64,000 bases of DNA from Dongia_A sp035695765 (GCA_035695765.1 DASRRI010000027.1:1-64000); one strand, 5' to 3'; shown: positions 15,833-25,830, counted from the first letter of the stretch. Notes: generated by a model not told the origin, from the sequence alone. Made by a program: numbers and translations.

Positions 15833-17392
15833 TCACGTCCGCGGCGAAGCATCGTATTGATATTTCGTCACGTCGTTCTCGCCGATGCCCAGCAGCTGCA
15901 CGTCATAGCCCCAGAGATCGGCGACGTAGCCGAGGACCGCACGGGAATCGTCCTCCGACAGCGGGATGTCGTTGTGCAATTGATGGGTCAGGACCAGCCG
16001 CCGGCTGCCTTTGAGGTCCACGTCCGACACCTGAATGTTGGGATCGCGCTCACCCGGATTGTATTGCCGGGCCAGCGCGCGGCGGACCTTTGCGTAGCCG
16101 CGCTCGTCATGGATCGCATCGACCAGATAATGCGGCGCCTCGCTCTCGTCGGCCAGCTTGAACAGCCGCATCTTGCGCATCAGGTTGGGGCTGAGATACT
16201 GCGCGATGCAGGAATCATCGCGGAAATTGGCCCACACTGATTTCAGCGTGCCCATGACGTCGCCATTGCCCGCGATCTCCGGCAGATAGGCGCGGTCCTC
16301 TTCAGTCGGATCGGTTACGACGCGCTCGATGTCGCGCATCATCTCGAAGCCGAGAGCGTAGGGATTGAGGCCCGAATAGCGCCGGTCGTCGAAATCCGGC
16401 TGGAACACCACGTTGGCCTGGCTCGACAGGAACTCAAGCATCGCGCCTTCGCTGATCTTGCCCAGGTCATAGAGGCGATTCATGATGCGATAGTGAACGT
16501 AGGTGGCGCAGCCCTCGTTCATCATCTTGGTCTGTTTCTGCGGATAGAAGTATTGCGCGATGTTGCGCACGATACGCACCAGCTCGCGCTCCCAATCCTT
16601 GAGGCTGGGGGAGAACTTCTCGATGAAATAGAGCAGGTTCTCTTCCGGCAGACCGAGCTTGCGGCGGGCAAGCTCCGTTTCGGGCGAGGCCGCGGCTTCG
16701 CCCTTTGGCTTCTTGGGCAGGGTGCGCCAGAGATCGTTGTAGCTCGTCCTTTGATGCTCCACCCGCTCCTCGGCCCGTTTCTTCTCGGCAGCCAGGCTCG
16801 GCCGCGGACGCCGTCCATAGCGGTTCACCGCGTGATCCATCAAAGCGTGCGCGGCATCAAGGATGCGCTCGACCGCGGAAATGCCGTGCTGCTCCTCGCA
16901 GCGCGCGACATAGGACTTGGCGAAGTTGAGGTAGTCGAGGATGCCCTCGGCGTCGGTCCATTCCTTGAACAGGTAGTTGTTCTTGAAGAAGTGGTTGTGG
17001 CCAAAGGCGGCATGGGCCATGACCAGCGCCTGCATGGTCATGGTGTTCTCTTCCATGACGTAACAGATGCAGGGGTTGGAATTGATCACGATCTCATAGG
17101 CGAGGCCCTGATAACCCTTGCGGTACATGACCTCGTCGCGTGTGAAGCGCTTGCCGAACGACCAGTGATGATAGAACACCGGCATGCCAATGGATGAATA
17201 GGCATCGAGCATCTGCTCGGAGCTGATCATCTCCACCTGGACCGGATATGGATCGAGCTTCAGCTCGTTGATCGCAATGTCCTCGATCGCGTCAAAGGTC
17301 CGCTTCAGGGTATTGAAGTTCCACTCCCCGGTCTCGAAGAGCAGGGCGCTGTTCGGGCTTACACCCGCGACTGCTGACCGATCCGACGACAT
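15833..17392 (-). CDS. spoVR: SpoVR/YcgB family protein
   Basis: Start ATG at 17390-17392 overlaps the stop of the preceding yeaH-like gene by one base (TGATG), giving 519 residues. SpoVR-family hallmarks include MPVFYHHWSFGKRF, YEIVINSNPCICYVMEENTM, AHAAFGHNHFFKNN, KMMNEGCATYVHYRIMNRL and NPYALGFEMMRDIE. The role is unknown; the Bacillus homolog affects spore cortex and the E. coli homolog YcgB belongs to the stress regulon with YeaG and YeaH. Operon order prkA-yeaH-spoVR is the conserved arrangement. No sporulation genes are seen here. Confidence 0.93.
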   Translation of the reverse strand: MSSDRSAVAGVSPNSALLFETGEWNFNTLKRTFDAIEDIAINELKLDPYPVQVEMISSEQMLDAYSSIGMPVFYHHWSFGKRFTRDEVMYRKGYQGLAYEIVINSNPCICYVMEENTMTMQALVMAHAAFGHNHFFKNNYLFKEWTDAEGILDYLNFAKSYVARCEEQHGISAVERILDAAHALMDHAVNRYGRRPRPSLAAEKKRAEERVEHQRTSYNDLWRTLPKKPKGEAAASPETELARRKLGLPEENLLYFIEKFSPSLKDWERELVRIVRNIAQYFYPQKQTKMMNEGCATYVHYRIMNRLYDLGKISEGAMLEFLSSQANVVFQPDFDDRRYSGLNPYALGFEMMRDIERVVTDPTEEDRAYLPEIAGNGDVMGTLKSVWANFRDDSCIAQYLSPNLMRKMRLFKLADESEAPHYLVDAIHDERGYAKVRRALARQYNPGERDPNIQVSDVDLKGSRRLVLTHQLHNDIPLSEDDSRAVLGYVADLWGYDVQLLGIGENDVTKYQYDASPRT

Positions 17393-18702
17393 CACGCAAC
17401 CTTCTGATTCTTGGCAAACAACTGATGGAAGACGGGGAAGATGTCCGACTTGGAGAACACCCGCTTCATCGTGAAATTCGTCGTAACGTCGGCCACGGTC
17501 TTGTAGTCGCGCCACAACAGGCTGGCATTGCCTTCCGAGCGGAACATGCCCGCCTCGCGCTCATCCACCACCTCGATATAGGCGAAATACTGGCACAGAG
17601 GCAGCAGGTCCTCGCGCAGAATGCGCGTGCAGGTCTCGCTGTCGCTGGGGTAGTTGTCGCCGTCCGAGGCCTGCGCGGCATAGATGTTCCAGGCATCGGT
17701 CGGATAGCGTTCCTCGATGATGCTCTGCATCTCGGCGAGCGCGCTGGAGACCACCGTGCCGCCGGTCTCTGCCGAGCGGAAGAACGTCTCTTCATCCACT
17801 TCCTTGGCTTCCGACGTGTGACGGATGAAGACCACGTCGACATGCTCATATTTGCGCGAGAGGAACAGATGAAGGAGGAGGAAGAACCTCTTGGCGAGGT
17901 CCTTCATGTATTCGCTCATCGAGCCTGACACGTCCATCAAGCAGAACATGACGGCGCGGGCGTTCGGCCGCGGCGTCGGCTCATAGCGGTTGAAGCGCAG
18001 ATCGACCGGATCGATGAAGGCGATGCGCTTCATTCGCCGTTCGAGCTGCCCAAGGACAATGCGCAGTTCGCCCAGCCTTTTCTCGTCGGCTTCGGTGCGG
18101 TCAGCTTTTGCTTCCAGGTCAGCGATGCTCTTGACCACCGCCGCCAGCTCATCAAGCGTCGGCCGGTGCAGCGAGATGCGCCGCGCCAGGCTGTGCCGCA
18201 TGGTGCGCACGAGGTTGATGTTGCGCGGCGAGCCGCTGGCCGTGAAGCCAGCGCGCGTCACCTGATAGGCCACGGTCTCCTTCAGGTACGTCTTGACGAG
18301 ATCGGGAAGCTCCAGCTCATCGAACAGGATGTCGAGATATTCATCCCGCGTCAGAGTGAAACGGAAGTCATCCTCGCCCTCGCCGTCGGGACTACCTTCG
18401 CGGCTGCGACCGCCGCCACCACTGCCCTCGGGCTTCGGCAACTGGTCGCCGGCGACGAACTCCTTGTTGCCGGGATGGACGTGCTCGCGGTTGCCGCCCT
18501 GGTTGGAATGGTGGAAGCGCGGCTCCTGGATCCGCTTGCGGGGGATGTTGACGACCTCCTTGGTGTCGACATCCCCCAGCGCCCGCTCCTTGATCGAACG
18601 GATCACCGCATCCTTGATGTTCTCGCGCACCAGCCGGATGAAACGCTGCCGGTTGGTGTGACTTCTGCCTTTCGGATTGAGCCGCCGGTCGACAATATTC
18701 AT
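17392..18702 (-). CDS. yeaH: YeaH/DUF444 family protein with von Willebrand A-like domain
   Basis: The 436-residue protein starts MNIVDRRLNPKGRSHTNRQRF at ATG 18702. It has a basic, Gly-rich N-terminal third (SGGGGRSREGSPDGEGEDD) and a C-terminal VWA-like domain with FCLMDVSGSMSEYMKDLAKRFF, a DxSxS metal-adhesion site, and GGTVVSSALAEM. In E. coli YeaH works with the YeaG/PrkA kinase in sustained nitrogen starvation and stress; the mechanism is unresolved. It lies 26 bp after prkA and is joined to spoVR by a TGATG junction. Confidence 0.93.
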   Translation of the reverse strand: MNIVDRRLNPKGRSHTNRQRFIRLVRENIKDAVIRSIKERALGDVDTKEVVNIPRKRIQEPRFHHSNQGGNREHVHPGNKEFVAGDQLPKPEGSGGGGRSREGSPDGEGEDDFRFTLTRDEYLDILFDELELPDLVKTYLKETVAYQVTRAGFTASGSPRNINLVRTMRHSLARRISLHRPTLDELAAVVKSIADLEAKADRTEADEKRLGELRIVLGQLERRMKRIAFIDPVDLRFNRYEPTPRPNARAVMFCLMDVSGSMSEYMKDLAKRFFLLLHLFLSRKYEHVDVVFIRHTSEAKEVDEETFFRSAETGGTVVSSALAEMQSIIEERYPTDAWNIYAAQASDGDNYPSDSETCTRILREDLLPLCQYFAYIEVVDEREAGMFRSEGNASLLWRDYKTVADVTTNFTMKRVFSKSDIFPVFHQLFAKNQKVA

Positions 18703-18728
18703 GCATCGCCCCTCATCGGGGACCAGCC

Positions 18729-20675
18729 TTAGCCGGCCTTGTTCACCCGCATATACCACTCGACCAGGCGCCTTGTCTGCCGCGCCGTGTAGCCGCGGCT
18801 GACCATGCGCGCGACGAAGTCGGTATGCTTCTTCTCGGTATCCTTGTCACCCTTGCTGGAGAAGCTGATCACCGGGAGCAGATCCTCGACCTGCGAGAAC
18901 ATGCGCTTCTCGATGACTTCGCGGATCTTCTCATAGCTGGTCCATGACGGGTTCTTGCCGGCGTTGGCGGCCCGCGCGCGCAGCGCGAATTTCACCACTT
19001 CGAAGCGGAAGTCCTTCGGATTGGCGATCCCGGCAGGCTTCTCGGTTTTCGACAATTCCTGGTCCAGCATCTTGCGGTCGAACAGCTGGCCGGTATCCGG
19101 GTCCTTGAAGTCCTGGTCCTCGACCCAGGCGTCGGCATAGGCGACATAGCGGTCGAACAGGTTCTGCCCGTAATCGCCGTAGCTCTCGAGATACGCCTTC
19201 TGGATCTCGTTGCCGATGAACTCCGCGTAACGCTGCGACAGCTCGCTCTTGATGAAGTCGATATATTGCTTCTCGGTCGCGTCGGGGAACTGCTCGCGCT
19301 TGATCGCCTGCTCCAGCACGTACATCAGGTGCACGGGGTCGGCGGCCACTTCCTCGATGTCGAAATTGAAGGTCTCGGACAGGACCTTGAAGGCGAAGCG
19401 GGTGGAGACGCCGGTCATGCCTTCGTCCACGCCGGCGACGTCGCGGTATTCCTGCATGGACTTCGCCTTGGGGTCGACGTCCTTCAAGTTCTCGCCGTTA
19501 TAGACCCGCATCTTGGAGAATAGGTTCGAATTCTCGTGCTCCCTCAGGCGCGAGAGCACACAGAACTGCGAGAGCATGTCCAGCGTGCCGGGCGCGCAGG
19601 GCGCCATGGCAAGGTCGCTCGTCTGCACCAGCTTCTTGTAGATCTGCGCTTCCTCGTTGGCGCGCAGGCAATAGGGCACCTTCACCACGGAGATGCGGTC
19701 GATGAAGGCCTCGTTGTTCTTGTTGTTCTTGAAGCTCTGCCATTCCGCCTCGTTCGAGTGCGCCAGCACGATGCCCTGGTACGGGATCGCGCCCACGCTC
19801 TCGGTGCCAACATAGTTATTTTCCTGCGTCGCGGTCAGGAGCGGATGCAGCATCTTGATCGGCGCCTTGAACATCTCGACGAACTCGAGCAGGCCCTGGC
19901 TGGTCAAATTGAGGGCACCGCTGTACGAATAAGCGTCAGGATCGTTCTGGCTGAAGAATTCCAGCTTGCGGATGTCGACTTTGCCGACCAGGGAAGAAAC
20001 GTCCTGGTTATTCTCGTCCCCCGGTTCCGCCTTGGCGATGCCGATCTGCTTCAGCTTCGAGGGGAAGAGCTTCACGACGGTGAATTTGGAGATGTCGCCG
20101 TCGAACTCGCCGACGCGCTTCACCGCCCACGGGGACATCAAGCCGCTCAGGTACCGGCGTGGAATGTTGTATTTGTCCTGCAGCACGTTGCCCATGCGGT
20201 CGGGATCGAACAGGCCGAGCGGCGATTCAAAGCAGGGGCTGATCTGGTCGCCGGCCTTCAGTACGTAGATCGGCAGCTTTTCCATCAGCGCCTTCAGCCG
20301 CTCGGCGAGCGAGGACTTGCCGCCGCCGACGGGGCCGAGCAGGTAGAGGATCTGCTTGCGCTCCTCGAGGCCCTGGGCCGCGTGCTTGAAGAAGCCGACG
20401 ATGCGCTCGATCGTCTCTTCCATGCCGTAGAAATCGGAGAAGGCCGGATATTGCTTGATCGACCGGTTCATGAAGACGCGGCCGAGCCGGGCATCCTGCG
20501 CGGTGTCGATCACGACCGGCTCGCCGATCGCCGACACCATGCGTTCGGCGGCGGTGGCGTACGTGGTCGGATCTTCGCGGCAGAGCATGAGATATTCGCG
20601 GAGCGAGAACTCAGTCTGCCTGCGGCTCTCGAACAGGTTGGTATAGAGATCGAAGACGTCGGGTTGGTGATTCAT
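18729..20675 (-). CDS. prkA: PrkA/YeaG serine protein kinase with AAA domain
   Basis: ATG 20675 is preceded by AGGTG and begins MNHQPDVFDLYTNLFESRRQTEF. The 648-residue length is usual. The N-terminal AAA domain has Walker A GPVGGGKS at residues 114-121, and SVVKVPYCLRANEEAQIYKKL and the C-terminal PrkA-type domain follow. PrkA phosphorylates serines in a stress or starvation context, with recent work also suggesting ATPase or protease activity in some bacteria. It is the first gene of prkA-yeaH-spoVR, with an unusually long non-coding upstream region that may hold its promoter. Confidence 0.94.
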   Translation of the reverse strand: MNHQPDVFDLYTNLFESRRQTEFSLREYLMLCREDPTTYATAAERMVSAIGEPVVIDTAQDARLGRVFMNRSIKQYPAFSDFYGMEETIERIVGFFKHAAQGLEERKQILYLLGPVGGGKSSLAERLKALMEKLPIYVLKAGDQISPCFESPLGLFDPDRMGNVLQDKYNIPRRYLSGLMSPWAVKRVGEFDGDISKFTVVKLFPSKLKQIGIAKAEPGDENNQDVSSLVGKVDIRKLEFFSQNDPDAYSYSGALNLTSQGLLEFVEMFKAPIKMLHPLLTATQENNYVGTESVGAIPYQGIVLAHSNEAEWQSFKNNKNNEAFIDRISVVKVPYCLRANEEAQIYKKLVQTSDLAMAPCAPGTLDMLSQFCVLSRLREHENSNLFSKMRVYNGENLKDVDPKAKSMQEYRDVAGVDEGMTGVSTRFAFKVLSETFNFDIEEVAADPVHLMYVLEQAIKREQFPDATEKQYIDFIKSELSQRYAEFIGNEIQKAYLESYGDYGQNLFDRYVAYADAWVEDQDFKDPDTGQLFDRKMLDQELSKTEKPAGIANPKDFRFEVVKFALRARAANAGKNPSWTSYEKIREVIEKRMFSQVEDLLPVISFSSKGDKDTEKKHTDFVARMVSRGYTARQTRRLVEWYMRVNKAG

Positions 20676-21513
20676 TGCGCACCTGGGATGTGATGGCGTG
20701 ATGATATGCATGCAATTGCGAGGCCAGCAGCGCCGGTCGCCGTCGATGTCAGAGCGAGCTTCCGGTGGGCGGCAAAGGCCGCGATCGTGCGCGCATGACG
20801 CCGCGCGCTGCGAAGAGCTGCGTCAAATTTCGAGTACAGTCGAGTGAGGCGTTCGGTAGCCCCCGAACGACGTAGTCCGGCCCTATTGGCGGTCGCTAAT
20901 CCGCCGCTGCGATGATATGACGCCAACATCGCTGGAGCATCCTTGAACCGCTGCGCAACCAATCGTCGTCGCGTCGCAATGCGCTCGCGACCGGCTCCAA
21001 GAGGAGCCGATATCGAAAGTCACTGCAGTCCGCTGTGTCTTCATTGGGCACATGCAACACGCTCCGACCTACCAACACGTCCCGGTCGCCTGGGTTCCGG
21101 GACGCACGCTACGCGAAGGCGGTCCAGCAATTGTCAAGTATGCGCTCTCCAGGCCAAATCAAGTCTGCCATATTACGGTTAACGAATACTAAAACCCGAC
21201 TCGGCCTTATGTAAGTGTATCCCGTGACACGTCTTCGTGAGAGCAAAAAACTAAGTCGGTCGAACGATCAGGCTTCGTTCATCGTGACATGTGTGCCGAC
21301 TGCAACGCCGCAATTGTGGCAGCGACGAACTCAAATGCGCCCTCTCGGCGCGCAAATCCGGCATCGCTCTGTCCAAACGGCTAGGTCGAATGCCACGCGC
21401 GACTCGCGGCCCAGCAGCACGTCGCGCGAAACGCACTGAAACGAAGTCGTGAGATGCGATTGTGGCAACATCGCGGCCGATCAGCGCAGCGCGATGGCCC
21501 GGATTTGCCGCAG
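20676..21513. other. About 840 bp without a convincing gene
   Basis: Between prkA and tRNA-Glu the only open frames are short, compositionally irregular and lack ribosome-binding sites. The part nearest prkA must contain its leftward promoter, and the part nearest the tRNA must contain its 3' processing or termination region. Several locally AT-richer tracts occur near 21160-21260. I see no insertion-sequence end, tandem repeat or recognisable RNA motif. Confidence 0.5.
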
Positions 21514-21589
21514 TGGCGTCCCCAACGGGATTCGAACCCGTGTCTTCACCGTGAAAGGGTGATGTCCTAGGCCCCTAGACGATGGGGAC
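21514..21589 (-). tRNA. tRNA-Glu (anticodon TTC)
   Basis: The minus strand reads GTCCCCATCGTCTAGGGGCC at the 5' end and ends GGGGACGCCA, pairing as a 7-bp acceptor stem with encoded CCA. The anticodon loop in CACCCTTTCACGGTG carries TTC, and the T-arm is ACGGGTTCGAATCCCGT. The 76-nt length and invariant bases are normal. Confidence 0.97.
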
Positions 21590-21696
21590 GCAAGCAGGCA
21601 TGGCCGATCTCTCGGCGGCGCTTGTTTATCTGCTTTGTGCGCTTAGATCAACTGCGACTAATATATTGAAATAGCGAACTAATTTCAAGCGCAGCG

Positions 21697-23481
21697 TCAG
21701 CTGGCCGAAAATGCCGCATCCTCGATCTGGATTTGCACCTGCTCGCGGCCCTGCCAGCTGTCGAGTTTGAGGCGCCCGGCGACATGCAGCGCTGCCCCCC
21801 GGCTGCCCAGCAATGCGCGCCCCAATTCCTCACCCGCGACGCGGAATGCGATCGCCTTGAGCCGCCCGCCATCCGGCCCATTGAGCACGCAGCGCACATG
21901 GTCGGTGCCGACGACATCGGCCATCACCACGCGCTGGCCGGGGAACACGAAGCGCGGCTCCGCGTTGCCGGCGCCGAACGGCGCGAGCCGATCGAGTGAC
22001 GTGATCAGTTCGGGCGAGGCAGCGCGCGCTTGCAAGGCGCCATCGACCAGCAAGGTCGGCATCAGCGGCGTGCCATCGAGATCATCCTTGAAGCGTCCCG
22101 CGATGAAAATCTGGAGCGCAGCCAGCATCTCCTCTCTGACTTCGAAACCCGCCGCCATCGCGTGGCCGCCGCCCTTCAGCACCAGTCCGGCCTCGCGCGC
22201 GGCAATCACCGCCTGGCCCAGGTGGAGTCCCGCAACGGAACGGCCAGACGCCTTGCCCACACCATCTTCCAGCGCGATCACGCAGACTGGGCGCTGATAA
22301 CGTTCCTTCAATCGGCCGGCCACGATCCCGATCACACCAGGATGCCAACCTGCGCCGGCGAGGAACAGCAGGTGTGGATTCTCCCCAGCCTGCGCTTCGG
22401 CCTGGCGCATCGCCGCTTCCTGGACTTCGCTCTCGAGTGCGCGGCGCTCCTCATTATAGGCGTCGAGCTGCCGCGCGAGGTCGGCTGCCAGGATCGGATC
22501 GTCGGTCGCCAGCAGCCGTGCGCCGAGATCGGAGCGGCCGACCCGGCCGCCGGCATTGACGCGCGGCCCCAGCAGGAAAGCGGCGTGGTAGGCCTCGACC
22601 CGCTCATTCACGCGGGCCACGTCGCACAGGGTCTTGAGACCGAGATTGGAGCGGCGCGCCATCACTTTCAGCCCCTGCGCGGTCAAGGCCCGGTTGAGCC
22701 CGCTCAGCGCCACGACGTCGCACACCGTGCCCAGCGCCACCAGATCCAGCCACTGCAGCAGATCCGGCTCCGGCCGCATTGCCCCGAACCAATCACGCCG
22801 CCGCAGCACGCGGTTGGCGGCGATCACCAGCATGAAAACGACGCCGACCGCGGCAAGATTGCGATGGGGCGAACTCTCATCCAGGCGGTTCGGGTTGACC
22901 ACGGCCAGGGCCGCCGGCAACGCAGGCTCGGCCACGTGATGATCGGCGATGATCACGTCGATGCCGATGCGCTTTGCTTCGTCCAGGACGGCGAAGGAGG
23001 TGACGCCGCAATCGACGGTCACGATGAGCGCCGCGCCCTGCGCCTTCAGCGCATGGAAGGCCGGCGCGTTCGGCCCGTAGCCCTCGCGCATCCGGTCCGG
23101 CACGTAGAGCAAAGGCTCACCTGCCCCGACGCTGCGCAGGAATCGCGACAGCAGGGCGGCCGAGGTGGCGCCATCAACGTCGTAATCGCCGAAGATCGCA
23201 ATCCGCTCGCCCCGCGCGATGGCATCGGCCAAGCGTTCGGCTGCCTGGTCCATGTCCTTGAGCTCGGATGGGTCGGTGAGCAGGTCGCGCAGCCGCGGCT
23301 CGAGGAAGCCGGGTGCGCTCTCCAGCGACTGGCCGCGGGCGGCCAGCATCCGGCCGATCAGCTCCGGCACCTGGCAACGCTGCGCGATGGCAAGGCCGAG
23401 GCGATCATCCCCTGGCCGCTCCAGCCAGAAGCGGCCGCACAGCGATCGAGAGACGCCGAGATAGGGAGTGGCTTCCGTCAT
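21697..23481 (-). CDS. recJ: Single-stranded-DNA-specific exonuclease RecJ
   Basis: The 594-residue protein has DHH-phosphoesterase motifs in order: IFGDYDVDGATSAALL (motif I), VTVDCGVTSF, IIADHHVAEPALP (DHH), then NLAAVGVVFML, and the DHHA1 GGGHAMAAGFEV motif near residue 450. It degrades 5'-ended single strands in recombination and mismatch repair. It is the third gene of hom-glpX-recJ on the minus strand, 30 bp after glpX. Length and motif spacing are complete. Confidence 0.96.
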   Translation of the reverse strand: MTEATPYLGVSRSLCGRFWLERPGDDRLGLAIAQRCQVPELIGRMLAARGQSLESAPGFLEPRLRDLLTDPSELKDMDQAAERLADAIARGERIAIFGDYDVDGATSAALLSRFLRSVGAGEPLLYVPDRMREGYGPNAPAFHALKAQGAALIVTVDCGVTSFAVLDEAKRIGIDVIIADHHVAEPALPAALAVVNPNRLDESSPHRNLAAVGVVFMLVIAANRVLRRRDWFGAMRPEPDLLQWLDLVALGTVCDVVALSGLNRALTAQGLKVMARRSNLGLKTLCDVARVNERVEAYHAAFLLGPRVNAGGRVGRSDLGARLLATDDPILAADLARQLDAYNEERRALESEVQEAAMRQAEAQAGENPHLLFLAGAGWHPGVIGIVAGRLKERYQRPVCVIALEDGVGKASGRSVAGLHLGQAVIAAREAGLVLKGGGHAMAAGFEVREEMLAALQIFIAGRFKDDLDGTPLMPTLLVDGALQARAASPELITSLDRLAPFGAGNAEPRFVFPGQRVVMADVVGTDHVRCVLNGPDGGRLKAIAFRVAGEELGRALLGSRGAALHVAGRLKLDSWQGREQVQIQIEDAAFSAS

Positions 23482-23511
23482 CGGCGCCAGAAGAACCTCA
23501 GGCGCGTGATT

Positions 23512-24465
23512 CTACAAGATCGCCTTGATCTTCCAATTATGCTGCGCTTCGACCACCCGGACCGTCCCGGATTTGGAGCGCATGACGATGGAATGGGTGG
23601 TGGCCGTATGCGGGCCGCGGCGAATGCCCTTCAGCATCGCGCCGTCGGTGACGCCGGTGGCGGCGAACATCACGTCGCCCTTGGCCAGATCGTGCAGCCC
23701 GTATTTGCGGTTGAGGTCGCTGATGCCGAGCCGCCGGGCGCGGCCCTTCTCATCATCGTTGCGGAACAGCAGGCGACCCTGCATCTGGCCGCCGATGCAG
23801 CGCAAAGCGGCCGCGGCAAGGACGCCTTCGGGCGCGCCGCCGGAGCCCATGTAGATGTCGACGCCACTGTCCGGACGCGCCGTGGAGATGACGCCGGAGA
23901 CGTCGCCGTCGGAGATCAGCATGATGCGCGCGCCGGCCGCCCGCACGCGCGAGATCAGCTCGGTATGGCGCGGCCGATCGAGGATGCAGGCCACCAGATC
24001 GGCCATTTCCATCCGTTTGGCCTTGGCGAGCCGCTTGAGGTTCTCTTCCGGCCCGGCGTCGATGTCGACGATGCTGTCAGGGAGGCCGGGGCCGACCGCG
24101 ATCTTGTCCATGTAGACGTCGGGTGCGTTGAGGAAGCCGCCCTGCTCCGCCATCGCGATGACGGCGAGGGCGTTTTGCGCACCCTTGGCGGTGATGGTGG
24201 TGCCTTCAAGCGGATCCAGGGCGATGTCGATCTTAGGCCCGCCGGCGCCGACCTGCTCGCCGATATAGAGCATCGGCGCCTCGTCGCGCTCGCCTTCGCC
24301 GATCACCACCGTGCCGTCGATCGCGAGGCTGTTGAGGGCGTATCGCATGGCGTCGACCGCAGCCTGGTCGGCGGCCTTCTCGTCGCCGCGGCCCATCAGG
24401 CGCGATGCTGCCAGCGCCGCCGCCTCGGTCACGCGTACGGCTTCCAAGGCAAGATTTCGATCCAT
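23512..24465 (-). CDS. glpX: Class II fructose-1,6-bisphosphatase GlpX
   Basis: The 317-residue enzyme shows GlpX motifs: ASRLMGRGDEKAADQAAVDAMR, VVIGEGERDEAPMLYIGEQVG, the metal-binding DPLEGTT, LAVIAMAEQGG and YMGSGGAPEGVLAAAALRCIGG. It hydrolyses fructose 1,6-bisphosphate in gluconeogenesis, and in autotrophs may also act on sedoheptulose bisphosphate. A GGGAGCAC ribosome-binding site precedes the ATG. It lies between hom and recJ, an order seen in many alphaproteobacteria. Confidence 0.96.
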   Translation of the reverse strand: MDRNLALEAVRVTEAAALAASRLMGRGDEKAADQAAVDAMRYALNSLAIDGTVVIGEGERDEAPMLYIGEQVGAGGPKIDIALDPLEGTTITAKGAQNALAVIAMAEQGGFLNAPDVYMDKIAVGPGLPDSIVDIDAGPEENLKRLAKAKRMEMADLVACILDRPRHTELISRVRAAGARIMLISDGDVSGVISTARPDSGVDIYMGSGGAPEGVLAAAALRCIGGQMQGRLLFRNDDEKGRARRLGISDLNRKYGLHDLAKGDVMFAATGVTDGAMLKGIRRGPHTATTHSIVMRSKSGTVRVVEAQHNWKIKAIL

Positions 24466-24507
24466 GAGTGTGCTCCCTGTTGAGTATCGGCGCGGCTTTG
24501 TCCGCCG

Positions 24508-25830
24508 CTACGCGAGTAGTTCAATGGGCAGGACGTGCGGCGGTTCCAAAATGGAATTGATCGCGCCAAGCCGCCGCACCACCCGGTCGATCGCGGCCTC
24601 GGTCGTCTCATGCGTCGTCAATACGACCGGGACGGTGTCGCCGCGGGCGCGCTGGATCATCGCCTCCAGCGACACGTTCTCGTCCCGCATCGCCGCCGCA
24701 ATATCGGCGATCACGCCCGGCCGGTCCACCACCATCAGCCGCAGGTAATAGGGCCCGGAATGGCTGCCTGGCGGGGCCGAGGGCAGCTTTTTCAGGCTCT
24801 CCGCCGGCGCGGAGAAGGCCGGCAGGATGCGGTCGCGCGCGATGTCCATGAGATCGCTGACGACGGCGGAGGCAGTCGGCCCCTGCCCCGCGCCGCGGCC
24901 GATCACCACATTCTGGCCGACGAAATTGCCGTTGGTGACGACCGCGTTATAGACGCCGTCCACCTTGGCGATCACCGCGGCCACCGGCACCATGCAGGCA
25001 TGCACCCGCTGCTCCACGCCGTGTGGCGTCAAGCGCGCGATGCCCAGCAGCTTGATGCGGTAGCCGAGCTCGTCGGCATAGGCGATGTCCATGGCCGAGA
25101 CGTTGCGGATGCCGCTGATGCGCACGCCGCTGAAATCGATCTGGCAGCCGAACGCGACGCTGGTGAGGATGGAGAGCTTGTGCGCGGCATCGATTCCATC
25201 GACATCGAAGCTGGGGTCGGCCTCGGCATAGCCCAGCTTCTGCGCCTCGGCGAGCACGTCGGAGAATTCGCGCCCGGTTTCACGCATCTGGCTCAGGATG
25301 TAATTGCAGGTGCCGTTGAGGATGCCATAGACCTGTTCGATCCGGTTGGCGGCGAGGCCCTCGCGCATCGCCTTGATGACCGGGATGCCGCCCGCCACGG
25401 CCGCTTCGTAGGCGAGCGCGACGCCGGCCTTCTCCGCCGCCCGCGCCAGCGCCGTGCCATGATGGGCCAGCAGCGCCTTGTTGGCAGTGACGACATGCTT
25501 GCCCTTGGCGATCGCCTTTTCGATCAGCGCCTTCGCGATGCCATCGGCGCCGCCGATCATCTCCGCCACCACGTCGACGTCAGGATGGTCGGCCAGCGCC
25601 AGCGGGTCGGTAGTCCAGTGCAGGTTCTTGAGATTGATCCCGCGGTCCTTGCCTTGATCGCGCGCCGACACCGCGACGACTTCGATCGCACGTGGGCAAT
25701 GCAGCCGTAGGACCTCAGCATTCTCCTGCAGCAATTTCACGACGCCGGCGCCAACCGTGCCAAGGCCGGCGATGCCGACGCGCAGCGGCCGGTCATCGCC
25801 GCGTGATGTGGGAGTGGAATTAGCAGCCAT
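24508..25830 (-). CDS. hom: Homoserine dehydrogenase
   Basis: The 440-residue enzyme has an N-terminal NAD(P)-binding GIAGLGTVGAGVVKLL, the catalytic segment KALLAHHGTALARAA and YEAAVAGGIPVIKAMREGLAANRI, YGILNGTCNYILSQM and the family motif SILTSVAFG, then a C-terminal ACT domain (LRLMVVDRPGVIADIAAAM) that usually mediates threonine feedback inhibition. It converts aspartate semialdehyde to homoserine for Met and Thr synthesis. It starts the hom-glpX-recJ operon. Confidence 0.96.
   Translation of the reverse strand: MAANSTPTSRGDDRPLRVGIAGLGTVGAGVVKLLQENAEVLRLHCPRAIEVVAVSARDQGKDRGINLKNLHWTTDPLALADHPDVDVVAEMIGGADGIAKALIEKAIAKGKHVVTANKALLAHHGTALARAAEKAGVALAYEAAVAGGIPVIKAMREGLAANRIEQVYGILNGTCNYILSQMRETGREFSDVLAEAQKLGYAEADPSFDVDGIDAAHKLSILTSVAFGCQIDFSGVRISGIRNVSAMDIAYADELGYRIKLLGIARLTPHGVEQRVHACMVPVAAVIAKVDGVYNAVVTNGNFVGQNVVIGRGAGQGPTASAVVSDLMDIARDRILPAFSAPAESLKKLPSAPPGSHSGPYYLRLMVVDRPGVIADIAAAMRDENVSLEAMIQRARGDTVPVVLTTHETTEAAIDRVVRRLGAINSILEPPHVLPIELLA

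Noticed and set aside
20672..20962. Short minus-strand open frame upstream of prkA
   Set aside because: Ser/Arg/Ala-rich, overlaps the prkA start and lacks a ribosome-binding site or family pattern.
22030..24483. Very long plus-strand open frame (over 800 codons) opposite recJ and glpX
   Set aside because: Composition is that of an antisense shadow; both minus-strand genes have complete motifs and normal lengths.
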